This document shows, piece by piece, positions 7,963 to 15,710 of a DNA stretch of 49,684 bases. Position 1 is the first letter of the stretch; every line of letters begins with the position of its first letter. The stretch covers positions 1 through 49,684 of the forward strand of contig JARBUP010000001.1 in assembly GCA_029239575.1 (NCBI GenBank), written 5' to 3'. The notes beneath the pieces were generated by a model. That model searched no databases and was not told the origin of the DNA. It saw only the letters and a program-made list of their open reading frames with translations. The DNA comes from Bacillota bacterium. GTDB lineage: Bacteria; Bacillota; Clostridia; Tissierellales; Sedimentibacteraceae. Position numbers and translations under genes: made by a program.

Positions 7963-7990
7963 AAAAACCGCTGATGAAATTTCATCAGCG
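7963..7990 (-). terminator. Terminator-like palindrome inside the pyr operon (pyrI-pyrF gap)
   Basis: A perfect 22-base palindrome (7969-7990; halves CGCTGATGAAA and TTTCATCAGCG) is followed on the minus strand by GTTTTTATAAGG. It has the form of a rho-independent terminator, or an RNA-processing or stability hairpin, between two genes of one pathway. Confidence 0.7.
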
Positions 7991-8003
7991 TTAAGTAATT
8001 TAT

Positions 8004-8429
8004 CTAATTGCGTTCAAATGCTGTATCACAGTATATGCATCTGTATGTTTTGTTTTCTCTATCTGTTAATTTGAATTTATGTTGTACTTCTTGCTCTATA
8101 GAAGTAATGCATCTTGGATTTTTACATTTAACTATATTTGTAACTTCTGATGGTAGTTCAAGATTTATTTTATTAATTATAACTCCATTGTCTATAACAT
8201 TAATAGTTATGTCCGGATCTATAAATCCAAGCACTGTTAAGTCCATATTAATATTGTCTTCAACTTTTATAATATCTTTTTTTCCTAATTTTTTACTTTT
8301 TGCATTTTTAATTATTGCTACACTACAATCCATTTTATCTAATTTAAGATATTTATATATTTCTAATGCTCTTCCTGCTTTTATATGATCTATTACTAAT
8401 CCCTTATCTACGCTATCTATTTTCAACAT
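8004..8429 (-). CDS. pyrI: Aspartate carbamoyltransferase regulatory chain
   Basis: This 141-residue PyrI chain binds the catalytic PyrB trimers and gives allosteric control by nucleotides. The C-terminal zinc site has the four expected cysteines in CKNPRC and CIYC. The N-terminal allosteric domain carries the IDHIKAGRALEI signature. Its ATG overlaps the pyrB stop by one base (TAATG), so the two are translationally coupled. PyrI is absent from Bacillus but found in enteric bacteria, archaea and many Clostridia. Its presence together with a PyrR-type leader suggests control of both enzyme activity and transcription. Confidence 0.94.
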   Translation of the reverse strand: MLKIDSVDKGLVIDHIKAGRALEIYKYLKLDKMDCSVAIIKNAKSKKLGKKDIIKVEDNINMDLTVLGFIDPDITINVIDNGVIINKINLELPSEVTNIVKCKNPRCITSIEQEVQHKFKLTDRENKTYRCIYCDTAFERN

Positions 8430-9355
8430 TATTTTTCTACCCCCAGCAATTTCATTATTAAAGCCATTCGTACATACATTCCGAATTTAGCTTGTTTAAA
8501 ATAAGCTGCTCTTGGATCTTTATCAACTTCTACAGATATTTCATTTACCCTTGGAAGTGGATGCAATATAATCATGTCATCTTTTGCTGAGCTTAGTTTT
8601 TCCATGTCCACTATATAGCTATCTTTTAATCTAATATAATCAGCTTCGTTAAAAAATCTTTCTTTTTGTACTCTCGTCATGTATAAAACATCAAGTTCAC
8701 CCATAACATCTTCAAGCTTTTCAACTTCTTTATAATCTATATTATTATTTTTCAATATTTCATGTGTAATATATTCTGGAACCTTCAACTCTTCAGGTGA
8801 TACTAAAACAAATTTTACAGAGCTAAATCTGGATAATGCTTTTATTAATGAATGTACTGTTCTTCCAAATTTTAAATCTCCACAAATGCCTATTGTAAAA
8901 TTATCTAATTTTCCTTTTAAAGATCTAATTGTCAACAAGTCTGTAAGTGTTTGAGTTGGATGCTGATGACCACCATCACCACCATTTATAACGGGCATAT
9001 CCGTTGCCATTGCTGCTACTTTTGGAGCACCTTCTTTTGGATGTCTCATAGCCGCTATATCTGCATAACATGCTATTGTTCTTATTGTATCTGCAACACT
9101 TTCACCTTTTGCAGCTGAACTTGAGTCAGCAGATGAAAATCCCATTATGCTTCCACCAAGTCTTAACATAGCTGCTTCAAAACTTAATCTTGTTCTTGTA
9201 CTTGGTTCGTAAAATAATGTTGCTAACACTTTTCCTTTACAAACATCTGTGTATTCTTCTGGGTTAGCTACTATCTTATCAGCTAAATTTAAAATTTCAT
9301 CTAATTCCTCTAAAGACAAATCATTTGGTTCTATTAAACTTTTTCCTTTTAACAT
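8429..9355 (-). CDS. pyrB: Aspartate carbamoyltransferase catalytic chain
   Basis: This 308-residue protein condenses carbamoyl phosphate with aspartate. Carbamoyl-phosphate-binding STRTRLSFEAAM lies near residues 52-63, SSSAAKGESVADT forms the 80s loop (catalytic Ser and Lys), HPTQTLTD follows, and the aspartate-binding YMTRVQKERF and HPLPRVNEI come later. The start is an ATG after AGGAGG. It is the first gene of the operon, about 330 bases after the predicted transcription start, with a long AT-rich leader between the attenuator and this ATG. Confidence 0.95.
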   Translation of the reverse strand: MLKGKSLIEPNDLSLEELDEILNLADKIVANPEEYTDVCKGKVLATLFYEPSTRTRLSFEAAMLRLGGSIMGFSSADSSSAAKGESVADTIRTIACYADIAAMRHPKEGAPKVAAMATDMPVINGGDGGHQHPTQTLTDLLTIRSLKGKLDNFTIGICGDLKFGRTVHSLIKALSRFSSVKFVLVSPEELKVPEYITHEILKNNNIDYKEVEKLEDVMGELDVLYMTRVQKERFFNEADYIRLKDSYIVDMEKLSSAKDDMIILHPLPRVNEISVEVDKDPRAAYFKQAKFGMYVRMALIMKLLGVEK

Positions 9356-9553
9356 GCGTCCTCCTTATTAGCCTCACTGGACTATTTTAAAGCAATATTT
9401 TATTTTTACTTTGTTTGTAGTATAAACTATTCAGCCAAATTTATCCTATTTCTATTCACTTAACAATGCTACATTTTATCTTCATGCTTATATTAATCTA
9501 CATTTTAAAACCTTTAAATTTTACAATTTTACTTTCCTACAACCATTATTTCT

Positions 9554-9586
9554 TTATTATAGAAAATTGGAACTTTCCTATAATAA
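9554..9586 (-). other. Second hairpin in the pyrB leader, just after the attenuator
   Basis: On the minus strand TTATTATAGGAAA and TTTTCTATAATAA can form a 13-bp stem (one G-U pair) with loop GTTCCAA, beginning inside the uridine tract of the attenuator. The remaining leader (9356-9553) is AT-rich with nothing else recognisable. Confidence 0.45.
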
Positions 9587-9617
9587 AAAAAAGTCTTCCA
9601 AGCATAGCAAGGAAGAC
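9585..9617 (-). terminator. Intrinsic terminator of the pyr leader (attenuator)
   Basis: On the minus strand GTCTTCC (9617-9611) pairs with GGAAGAC (9599-9593) and is followed by eight uridines (9592-9585). It stands between the pyr promoter and pyrB, so transcription must pass it. An alternative pairing of GTAAGGAA (in the PyrR-site region) with TTCCTTGC (in the terminator) would form an antiterminator. Confidence 0.85.
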
Positions 9618-9639
9618 GTCATGTCAACGCGTTATAATT

Positions 9640-9670
9640 CCTTACCAGCCTCTCTGTGCATGTTTAAAGG
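9640..9670 (-). promoter_or_regulatory. PyrR-type RNA binding site (anti-antiterminator) in the pyr leader
   Basis: On the minus strand CCTTTAAACA, then AGAGAGGCT, then GGTAAGG can fold as an outer CCTT/AAGG stem with the AGAGAGGCU loop characteristic of PyrR sites in Bacillus-type pyr leaders. It lies between the promoter (9691-9719) and the terminator (9585-9617). In Bacillus, UMP-bound PyrR stabilises this loop and favours termination. A pyrR gene is not in the window, so the regulator is inferred. Confidence 0.75.
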
Positions 9671-9690
9671 TCTTTTCATTTATTGTACTA

Positions 9691-9719
9691 ATCTTATTAT
9701 ATTTTATATAATAAGTCAA
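9691..9719 (-). promoter_or_regulatory. Promoter of the pyrBIFKDE operon
   Basis: On the minus strand TTGACT (9719-9714), a 17-base spacer and TAAGAT (9696-9691). It is followed by the PyrR-type leader. Confidence 0.7.
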
Positions 9720-9760
9720 TATGTTTTTTGAATAAAATTAGATAATAGTTTTAATATTCA

Positions 9761-9789
9761 TTGATATAACAAAATTAATATTATATAAT
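9761..9789 (+). promoter_or_regulatory. Promoter of the MATE transporter gene
   Basis: TTGATA (9761-9766), a 17-base spacer and TATAAT (9784-9789). It diverges from the pyr promoter about 40 bases away. Confidence 0.65.
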
Positions 9790-9850
9790 GATATTATTTG
9801 CATTAACATTATTAACTTTTTTAGATATATAATAATAGGATGGTGTTTTT

Positions 9851-11218
9851 ATGAATAATTATCTACAGAAAAACATGGTTTTTTATAAAACTATGTTAAT
9901 TATAGCTCTTCCAGTTGTAATACAGCACCTCATAAGTATAGGACTCAATATGGCAGATACTGTAATGGTAAGTGGTCTTGGAGAAAATGCTATATCAGCA
10001 GTAGGATTAGCTAATAGGTTTTATTTTGTATTTTCAGTTATATGTTTTGGCATTTACAGCGGTTCTTCAATTTTTATTGCTCAATATTGGGGAGCAGGAG
10101 ATACAAAAAATATAAAAAAAGTTTTCGGTATTAATTTAGTTATAGGTTCCTTATTATCTGCTTTATTTTCTTTTTTCATTTTTTTATTTCCAGACAAAAT
10201 ATTAAGAATTTTTATTAATGACTCAGAAGTAATAAGTTTAGGTGTTGATTATTTAAAGATAGCTGCATTTTCTTATTTTTTCACATCAATTTCATTTGCA
10301 TTTAGCTTTAGTTCAAGAGCAATACATAAACTTAAATATCCAACTATTGTAAATGCTGTAGCTCTATTAATTAATACCATTTTAAACTATGTATTGATTA
10401 ATGGTTATTATGGTTTTCCTAAACTTGGCGTTCAAGGAGCTGCAATAGCTACAGTAATATCAAGGATATTTGAATTTTTTGCAATGATTTATATCATATA
10501 TAAAGATAAAAATCACCCATTGGCAGGGTCTTTTAAAGATTTTACTTCATGGGACATTCCTTTATTAAAGGATGTAGTAAAAACATCATCACCTGTTATA
10601 TTAGCAGAAATAGCATGGTCAGTAGGTACTTCCGTTTATTTTATAGCATATGGATTTTTGGGTTCTTATGCAATTGCAGTAGTTCAAATTTCAACTACTA
10701 TATCGGACTTTTTCCAAGCTTTATTTTTTGGTTTAGGAAGTTCATGTGCAGTAATGATAGGTAATGAAATAGGAAAAAATAAAATTGATAATGCCTTTGA
10801 TTATAGCAAAAAATTTATTAAAATTACCTTAACTATGAGTATAATATTATCCGCTTTATTGTTTTTATTTAAAGGCAATATAATTCAATTCTTTAATTTA
10901 GAAAAAGATACTATATATTATCTTGATAAAGCTTTAATTGTATTTTCTATATATTTTACTCCTAAAATGTTTTCTTATATGTTTATTATTGGGATACTTA
11001 GAGCTGGCGGAGATACAAAATTTTGCATGGTAATTGATATAGTAAGCATATGGTTTATAGGTATTCCACTATCATTCATAACTGTTTTATATTTTCATCT
11101 ACCTATTCATTTAGTAATGGCAGTTGTTTTCTCTGAAGAAGTTTTAAAGTTATTTATTTTAGTAAATAGATATAAAAGTAAAAAATGGATTAACAATCTT
11201 GTTATTAAATATGATTAA
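9851..11218 (+). CDS. MATE family efflux transporter
   Basis: This 455-residue integral membrane protein has about 12 hydrophobic segments in two related halves, the usual MATE size and layout. The N-terminal half starts with MLIIALPVVIQHLISIGLNM and has MADTVMVSGLGENAISAVGL, a typical MATE helix 1-2 signature; the second half repeats the pattern (SPVILAEIAWSVG). It should export cationic organic compounds or metabolites by Na+ or H+ antiport; the substrate cannot be read from sequence. The start is an ATG after GGATGG. It has its own promoter and terminator and diverges from the pyr operon. Confidence 0.9.
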   Translation: MNNYLQKNMVFYKTMLIIALPVVIQHLISIGLNMADTVMVSGLGENAISAVGLANRFYFVFSVICFGIYSGSSIFIAQYWGAGDTKNIKKVFGINLVIGSLLSALFSFFIFLFPDKILRIFINDSEVISLGVDYLKIAAFSYFFTSISFAFSFSSRAIHKLKYPTIVNAVALLINTILNYVLINGYYGFPKLGVQGAAIATVISRIFEFFAMIYIIYKDKNHPLAGSFKDFTSWDIPLLKDVVKTSSPVILAEIAWSVGTSVYFIAYGFLGSYAIAVVQISTTISDFFQALFFGLGSSCAVMIGNEIGKNKIDNAFDYSKKFIKITLTMSIILSALLFLFKGNIIQFFNLEKDTIYYLDKALIVFSIYFTPKMFSYMFIIGILRAGGDTKFCMVIDIVSIWFIGIPLSFITVLYFHLPIHLVMAVVFSEEVLKLFILVNRYKSKKWINNLVIKYD

Positions 11219-11249
11219 GGAATTTAATTAACAGTCGTAATAAAATATT

Positions 11250-11284
11250 AAAGGAACATATAATTTTGATTTATATGTTCCTTT
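11250..11284. terminator. Bidirectional terminator between the MATE gene and DUF951
   Basis: AAAGGAACATATAA (11250-11263) pairs with TTATATGTTCCTTT (11271-11284), with T-rich flanks on both strands. It sits between convergent genes. Confidence 0.85.
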
Positions 11285-11307
11285 TTATGTATAACTAAAT
11301 TTAAATA

Positions 11308-11529
11308 TTATTCATGGGATTTGTTATTATCATCTGAAACATCTGTAGTACTCACTATTTTAGTTATTCTTCTTTCAACTTCACTTCTTGGGAGCCAAAC
11401 CTGTCTTTGACAAGTAGTACATTTTATTCTAAAATCAGCACCTATTCTTAATATCTCCCAATCATATCCGCCACAAGGATGTTTTTTCTTCAGTTTAACA
11501 ACATCGCCTACATTTAACTTCATTGGCAT
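11308..11529 (-). CDS. DUF951 family small protein
   Basis: This 73-residue protein matches the DUF951 family: a conserved LNVGDVVKLKKKHPCGGYDWEILRIGADFRIKCTTCQRQVWLPRSEVERR-type core, shown here only in outline. Cysteines in HPCGG and CTTC suggest a small metal- or nucleic-acid-binding fold. Its function is unknown. Members are widespread in Firmicutes and often sit close to the origin. The start is an ATG after AAAAGGAGG with six-base spacing. It is the last gene of the cluster that begins with the class V aminotransferase. Confidence 0.88.
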   Translation of the reverse strand: MPMKLNVGDVVKLKKKHPCGGYDWEILRIGADFRIKCTTCQRQVWLPRSEVERRITKIVSTTDVSDDNNKSHE

Positions 11530-11545
11530 GTTATGCCTCCTTTTA

Positions 11546-12151
11546 TTAAATCATTACAGTATTATCTGAATTAGTAATAGTTTCAACTATATCATACATA
11601 TTTGTTATTTGTCCAACTTGAAGTTTCGTTTTAATTTCAAAGAAATCTAAACATGTTCCACATGAAACAATTTTAACTCCACACTCTAATAGCTTTTGTA
11701 AATCATCTATAGAATCAGATCCTTCAGTTGTTAATTTTACTCCAGAATTTAAAAATATTAAAAAACTTGGATATGGTTTTGTTTCTGTTATAGTATAGAT
11801 GAAAGCTTTCATAAGACTTTTGCCTAATTGTTCTGAACCATTTCCCAATATATTTGTTCCTATAACATAACCTTTTGACTGATTTTTATCTATATTTTTA
11901 ATTATTTTTTCGCTTTCAACACATGTTGTACTTTCATTATTATTAAGTTTAGTCATTTGTATATATGTGCCATCTTCTTTATTTTCCACTTCACATTTAT
12001 AGTTTAACTTTGTGCCAAACTTTAACACATTCTGTTTTGAAGTTTCATTATCTACTATTATAGTTATTTCTAACTCACCTGCATCAACTTCATTTTTAGT
12101 TAGTATAACTGGTTGTGGACATGTTTTACCTCTTGCATCTACTATTTTCAT
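11546..12151 (-). CDS. yedF: YedF: TusA/SirA-DsrE two-domain selenium-metabolism-type protein
   Basis: This 201-residue protein has an N-terminal TusA/SirA-like domain (residues about 1-70, with CPQPV as the sulfur/selenium-carrying cysteine motif) and a C-terminal DsrE-like domain (about 95-200, with VSCGTCLDFF). The combination matches the YedF family, found with selenium-donor genes in selenium-using anaerobes. A GTG at 12157 lies two codons upstream of the chosen ATG and closer to GGAGG, so either may be used. The neighbouring class V aminotransferase supports a sulfur/selenium delivery role, but no selD, selA or selB is visible here, so selenium use is an inference. Confidence 0.82.
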   Translation of the reverse strand: MKIVDARGKTCPQPVILTKNEVDAGELEITIIVDNETSKQNVLKFGTKLNYKCEVENKEDGTYIQMTKLNNNESTTCVESEKIIKNIDKNQSKGYVIGTNILGNGSEQLGKSLMKAFIYTITETKPYPSFLIFLNSGVKLTTEGSDSIDDLQKLLECGVKIVSCGTCLDFFEIKTKLQVGQITNMYDIVETITNSDNTVMI

Positions 12152-12168
12152 TTTCACTTTTCCTCCAA

Positions 12169-12891
12169 TTAGTTTATATAATTATTTATATTGCTATGGT
12201 TGCCATAAAAGTTTTTATATGATAAATAATTTAATATAATATTATTTTCATAGAAAATTTTACTGGATTCAGATTCAATTACCTCATTTACTATTTTGTT
12301 ATTTTGAGTAAAACCTATGACTGGTGAACAAAGTGCGAATATTATGTATAAAACTATTAAAGATTTTACTGCCCCTCCTAATGCTCCAAACATTCTATTT
12401 GCAATATTTAAACCTGGAAGTTTAAATAAAGTATTTATTACATTTGATAATACTATGAGTATTACATAGAATATTAAAAAAGTTATTATAAAACTTAATG
12501 ATCTAATTAACATCATTGTAATGCTGTCTATAAACAGTTTATAAGCATCTACATTTGCTGAAGTACTATAATTGAAGATATTACTTAAAATTGTTTGTAG
12601 CTCAATAGGTAAATGTAAAGCTTCTCTAAATGACATTACTATATCATTTGAGTTCCCTTTTAATATTTCCTTAAACCCTTCTGAGTGTGTTGCAATAAAA
12701 TCATATGTTTTAACATAAAGCTTTGTATTATTGAGTAAAAAATTTTCAGCATAAAAGTAAAACATCTTACTTAAGAAAAATGCTGCAATTATCCCAATTG
12801 TATCAAACAATGTTTTTATGAATCCCCTTCTAAAGCCCTGAAACATTTGGAAACCAACAAATATGATGATTGCGATATCTACTAAATTCAT
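12169..12891 (-). CDS. cvpA: CvpA family membrane protein
   Basis: This 240-residue protein carries the CvpA signature NLVDIAIIIFVGFQMFQGFRRGFIKTLFDTIG near the N-terminus (in part) and four hydrophobic segments: about residues 3-20, 28-46, 108-136 and 147-172. CvpA proteins are inner-membrane proteins linked to colicin V export and envelope homeostasis; the molecular role is not settled. The ATG at 12891 has AAAAGGAGG just upstream; an in-frame ATG at 12909 lacks one. It is sandwiched between the DUF5711-like gene and yedF with short gaps, so it is likely co-transcribed. Confidence 0.85.
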   Translation of the reverse strand: MNLVDIAIIIFVGFQMFQGFRRGFIKTLFDTIGIIAAFFLSKMFYFYAENFLLNNTKLYVKTYDFIATHSEGFKEILKGNSNDIVMSFREALHLPIELQTILSNIFNYSTSANVDAYKLFIDSITMMLIRSLSFIITFLIFYVILIVLSNVINTLFKLPGLNIANRMFGALGGAVKSLIVLYIIFALCSPVIGFTQNNKIVNEVIESESSKIFYENNIILNYLSYKNFYGNHSNINNYIN

Positions 12892-12915
12892 AACTCCTCC
12901 TTTTAACATATGTAA

Positions 12916-13986
12916 TTATTTAATTTTCCCTTTAATAAATTTATTATTAAATACAATATATATATTTTGACTTTCCACATAAAAATCTTCTATTTTTAAA
13001 CTACCACTATTAAAGAGTTTATGTAAGCTATTGTTTTTGAGCATATAAATTGTATTATCATCATATAAAAATATGTTTTTGTTCAAAACTTTTAAATATC
13101 TTACATTTTCAGAAGTTTTATATATTTCATTAACTTTGCCATCTAAATCATAAGAAATTAATTCCGTCCCATCATTTTGTAGTATATAGATTTTTTCTGT
13201 TTCCTTATTTAATTTATAATCATTTATTTTATTGTAGTTTTTAATTTTCCAAACTAATTTTCCATTTAAATTATAATAATAAATATTTTCCGTACCTATA
13301 GCTAATATATTATTTTTTATTATTTCAGTACCAATTATTACTTCGTTTTCAATTACAACATTCCATAACTCTATGTCATCTAATAAATTAAAATAAATGG
13401 TATTATTAATAGTACCATCCCCTGCATTTAAAGTTGATAAGCAATAAGCTTCTGATTTATCGCTCATAGCTACAGATGTTATTTTATCGATATAATGTTT
13501 ATTCTTAACAACTAACTCCATATTTTCATCTAAAATATATAATGCATCTAAAGTATTTTGTCCATTTTTTTGCTTTGTTATTATGTATGTTTTATTATTT
13601 TCACGTGAAACATTTAAGATTTCTCCAATAACTTCAACAAGTATGAAGCTTTTATTATTTAAATCTATTATTTCTATACTATCTTTTAAACCTCTAAATA
13701 AATACTTATCTGTTAAAAACAACTTATCAGAAAAAACACTGTTATTTCTTTCATAAATTATTTCGCCATTAAAATTGATGAAAATAATTTTTTTTTCATT
13801 ATTTGTTATTATATATTGGTTAAAAAGGTTTGTAAATAAAAGTGAATCTATTTCTATTGTTTCTTGATTTATAATTTCATATACCTTATTTTCATCTTTG
13901 CCAAGTATATAATCTTTGTAAACGGTAATATAAAATAACAGCACAATAGAAATAATTGATATTAAAATATATAATAACTTTTTCAT
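12916..13986 (-). CDS. DUF5711-like membrane-anchored beta-propeller protein
   Basis: This 356-residue protein has one N-terminal membrane segment (MKKLLYILISIISIVLLFYI) followed by an extracellular domain of repeated beta-strand units (for example YILDENMELVV, NIYYYNLNGKLVW, ELISYDLDGKVNE), as in WD40/PQQ-like propellers. The pattern and the position beside cvpA fit DUF5711, whose function is unknown. The ATG at 13986 follows AAGGTG; upstream in-frame ATGs lack a ribosome-binding site. A parS-like palindrome is embedded in the coding region at 13597-13612. Confidence 0.68.
   Translation of the reverse strand: MKKLLYILISIISIVLLFYITVYKDYILGKDENKVYEIINQETIEIDSLLFTNLFNQYIITNNEKKIIFINFNGEIIYERNNSVFSDKLFLTDKYLFRGLKDSIEIIDLNNKSFILVEVIGEILNVSRENNKTYIITKQKNGQNTLDALYILDENMELVVKNKHYIDKITSVAMSDKSEAYCLSTLNAGDGTINNTIYFNLLDDIELWNVVIENEVIIGTEIIKNNILAIGTENIYYYNLNGKLVWKIKNYNKINDYKLNKETEKIYILQNDGTELISYDLDGKVNEIYKTSENVRYLKVLNKNIFLYDDNTIYMLKNNSLHKLFNSGSLKIEDFYVESQNIYIVFNNKFIKGKIK
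13597..13612. promoter_or_regulatory. parS-like ParB (Spo0J) binding site
   Basis: ATTTTCACGTGAAACA matches the conserved Firmicutes parS sequence TGTTNCACGTGAAACA at all positions except the first two. It lies about 18-19 kb from the origin, inside a gene, as many Bacillus parS sites do. It is the only CACGTG core of this type noticed in the window. Confidence 0.65.
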
Positions 13987-14143
13987 ATTACACCTTATGG
14001 TATTAGACATTAAGTATATGATGATTATAGATAGATAGGTTTGTTTTACATTCTCCATCCATCTATAATCAAATTATATCATAGTTTTAAAATTTTGCAT
14101 TAAAAATTTGAGGTTATTTATTTTTATACATATATTTAATATT

Positions 14144-15283
14144 TTACATATTAGAAATTTCATTTAATGCTTTAGCAGCTATAATTACTTCTGTCTTTTT
14201 ATTAAACGGCCCTACGCTAAAACGCACAGCTCCTATTTTTTCTGTTCCTATTGTTTTATGTGCTAAAGGAGCACAGTGTAAACCAGACCTTATAGCAATA
14301 TTATATTTACTATCCAAAATATATGCAACTTCAGATGAATCCATATCAAAAATATTGATTGGAACAACTCCACATCTGTTTTCTAAAGATTCGGGGCCAT
14401 AAATTGAGATTTTTTTATTATTTCTTATCTCTTTGATGAATGTATCAATAAGTTCTTTTTCGTGGCTATAAATCGATTTTGTGCCCTCGTTTAGAATGTA
14501 CTTTATCCCTGCATTTAATCCTGCAATGCCTGGTAAGTTATGAGTACCTGCTTCAAACTTATCAGGATAAAAATTTGGTTGATATAAACTGCTGGACTCA
14601 CTACCCGTACCACCTTGTTTTATAGTATCAATTACTATATCCGAATTAATTAAAAGTGCACCTGTTCCTTGAGGACCTAATAACCCTTTGTGTCCTGGAA
14701 CAGATAAAATACCTATATTATTTTTTTGGACATCTATATCCAACACTCCTGCACTTTGCGCTGCATCTAATAAATATGTTATATTATGTTTCTTACAAAT
14801 AGCTCCAATTTTTTCAATTGGAAATATTGTTCCTGTTAAATTTGAAGCATGAGTTGTTACAATTAATTTTGTATTATTTTTTATAGCATTTTCAATATCT
14901 ACAACATCAATTGAACCATCAACTTTACATAAAACAATTGTATTTTCAACACCATATTTTTCAAGCTCTTTTATTGGCCTTAAAACTGAGTTATGCTCCA
15001 TTGTAGTTGTTATAACATGGTCACCAGGTTTTAAAATACCTTTAATAGCTATGTTTAAAGAATCTGTAGCATTTGAAGTGAATATTACATTCATAGGATC
15101 TTCTAAATTAAAGAGTTCTGCTAAAAGTTCCCTTGTTTCATAAATTATTTTTGCACCCTTCATAGCCATAGCATGGCTACCCCTACCAGGATTAGCACCA
15201 TATTCTTTCATAGCTTTCATAACATTATCATAAACAGATTTTGGTTTTGGAAATGTCGTAGCTGCATTATCTAAATAAATCAT
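14144..15283 (-). CDS. Class V aminotransferase, cysteine desulfurase/selenocysteine lyase-like
   Basis: This 379-residue PLP enzyme of the cysteine desulfurase family starts with MIYLDNAATTFPKP. It has the cofactor-stacking TTTMEHNSVLRP, the PLP lysine in SVPGHKGLLGPQGTGALL and the active-site cysteine in RSGLHCAPLAHKTIGT. Such enzymes release sulfur from cysteine, or selenium from selenocysteine, as a persulfide or selenide. The HCAPLAHK wording is typical of the subgroup that co-occurs with yedF rather than of housekeeping NifS/IscS or SufS. The start is an ATG after AGGTGAT. It leads the cluster with DUF5711-like, cvpA, yedF and DUF951, after a 157-bp gap that holds an ATCTATAATC inverted repeat (14023-14070). 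Confidence 0.88.
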   Translation of the reverse strand: MIYLDNAATTFPKPKSVYDNVMKAMKEYGANPGRGSHAMAMKGAKIIYETRELLAELFNLEDPMNVIFTSNATDSLNIAIKGILKPGDHVITTTMEHNSVLRPIKELEKYGVENTIVLCKVDGSIDVVDIENAIKNNTKLIVTTHASNLTGTIFPIEKIGAICKKHNITYLLDAAQSAGVLDIDVQKNNIGILSVPGHKGLLGPQGTGALLINSDIVIDTIKQGGTGSESSSLYQPNFYPDKFEAGTHNLPGIAGLNAGIKYILNEGTKSIYSHEKELIDTFIKEIRNNKKISIYGPESLENRCGVVPINIFDMDSSEVAYILDSKYNIAIRSGLHCAPLAHKTIGTEKIGAVRFSVGPFNKKTEVIIAAKALNEISNM

Positions 15284-15710
15284 TATATCACCTGCTTTTC
15301 TTTTTTTTTCTTAATTTCTATATTATATGAACCCAAAGCATTTTAGATATCTTTTATTTGTCAATTGTTAAATCTAAATAACAACTAAACTGTAAAACAA
15401 AACTCTCAGTTTATTATTTTTTAAAACTAATTTGTTTGAACCTCTTTAAAAATGATAAATACATAGATTAAATTATAATATTTTTACTGACGTTAGACGT
15501 TATTTTGTTGAATTGTACGAAACTTGCAAAACAGTTTTGGCACATTTAGCTAAGCGGATGTGTGCCATTGTTTTTCTTCTTGAAGTAACAATTTACCAAA
15601 ATGTTGTCAGGAAGGAAAAATATTATAATTTAATCACTACAACGTATGTTAAAAGCAATAAACCAGGAACTTAACTATTTAATTTTTCACTATATAAACT
15701 AACATAAACC
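15284..15710. other. 427-bp intergenic region with a compositionally distinct island
   Basis: No conventional gene is seen. Most is AT-rich, but 15484-15620 is richer in G+C. The island contains a tandem GACGTTAGACGTTA (15489-15503 region), a hairpin with stem GGCACA (15539-15544)/TGTGCC (15561-15566) followed by TTGTTTTTCTTCTTG on the plus strand, and a minus-strand 22-codon frame starting at the ATG near 15569. It could be a transposon relic, a small RNA gene or a pyrC terminator region; none can be decided here. Confidence 0.4.

Noticed and set aside
9466..9711. 81-codon plus-strand frame in the pyr leader
   Set aside because: It overlaps the attenuator, PyrR-type site and promoter of the minus-strand operon and has no homology-like features.
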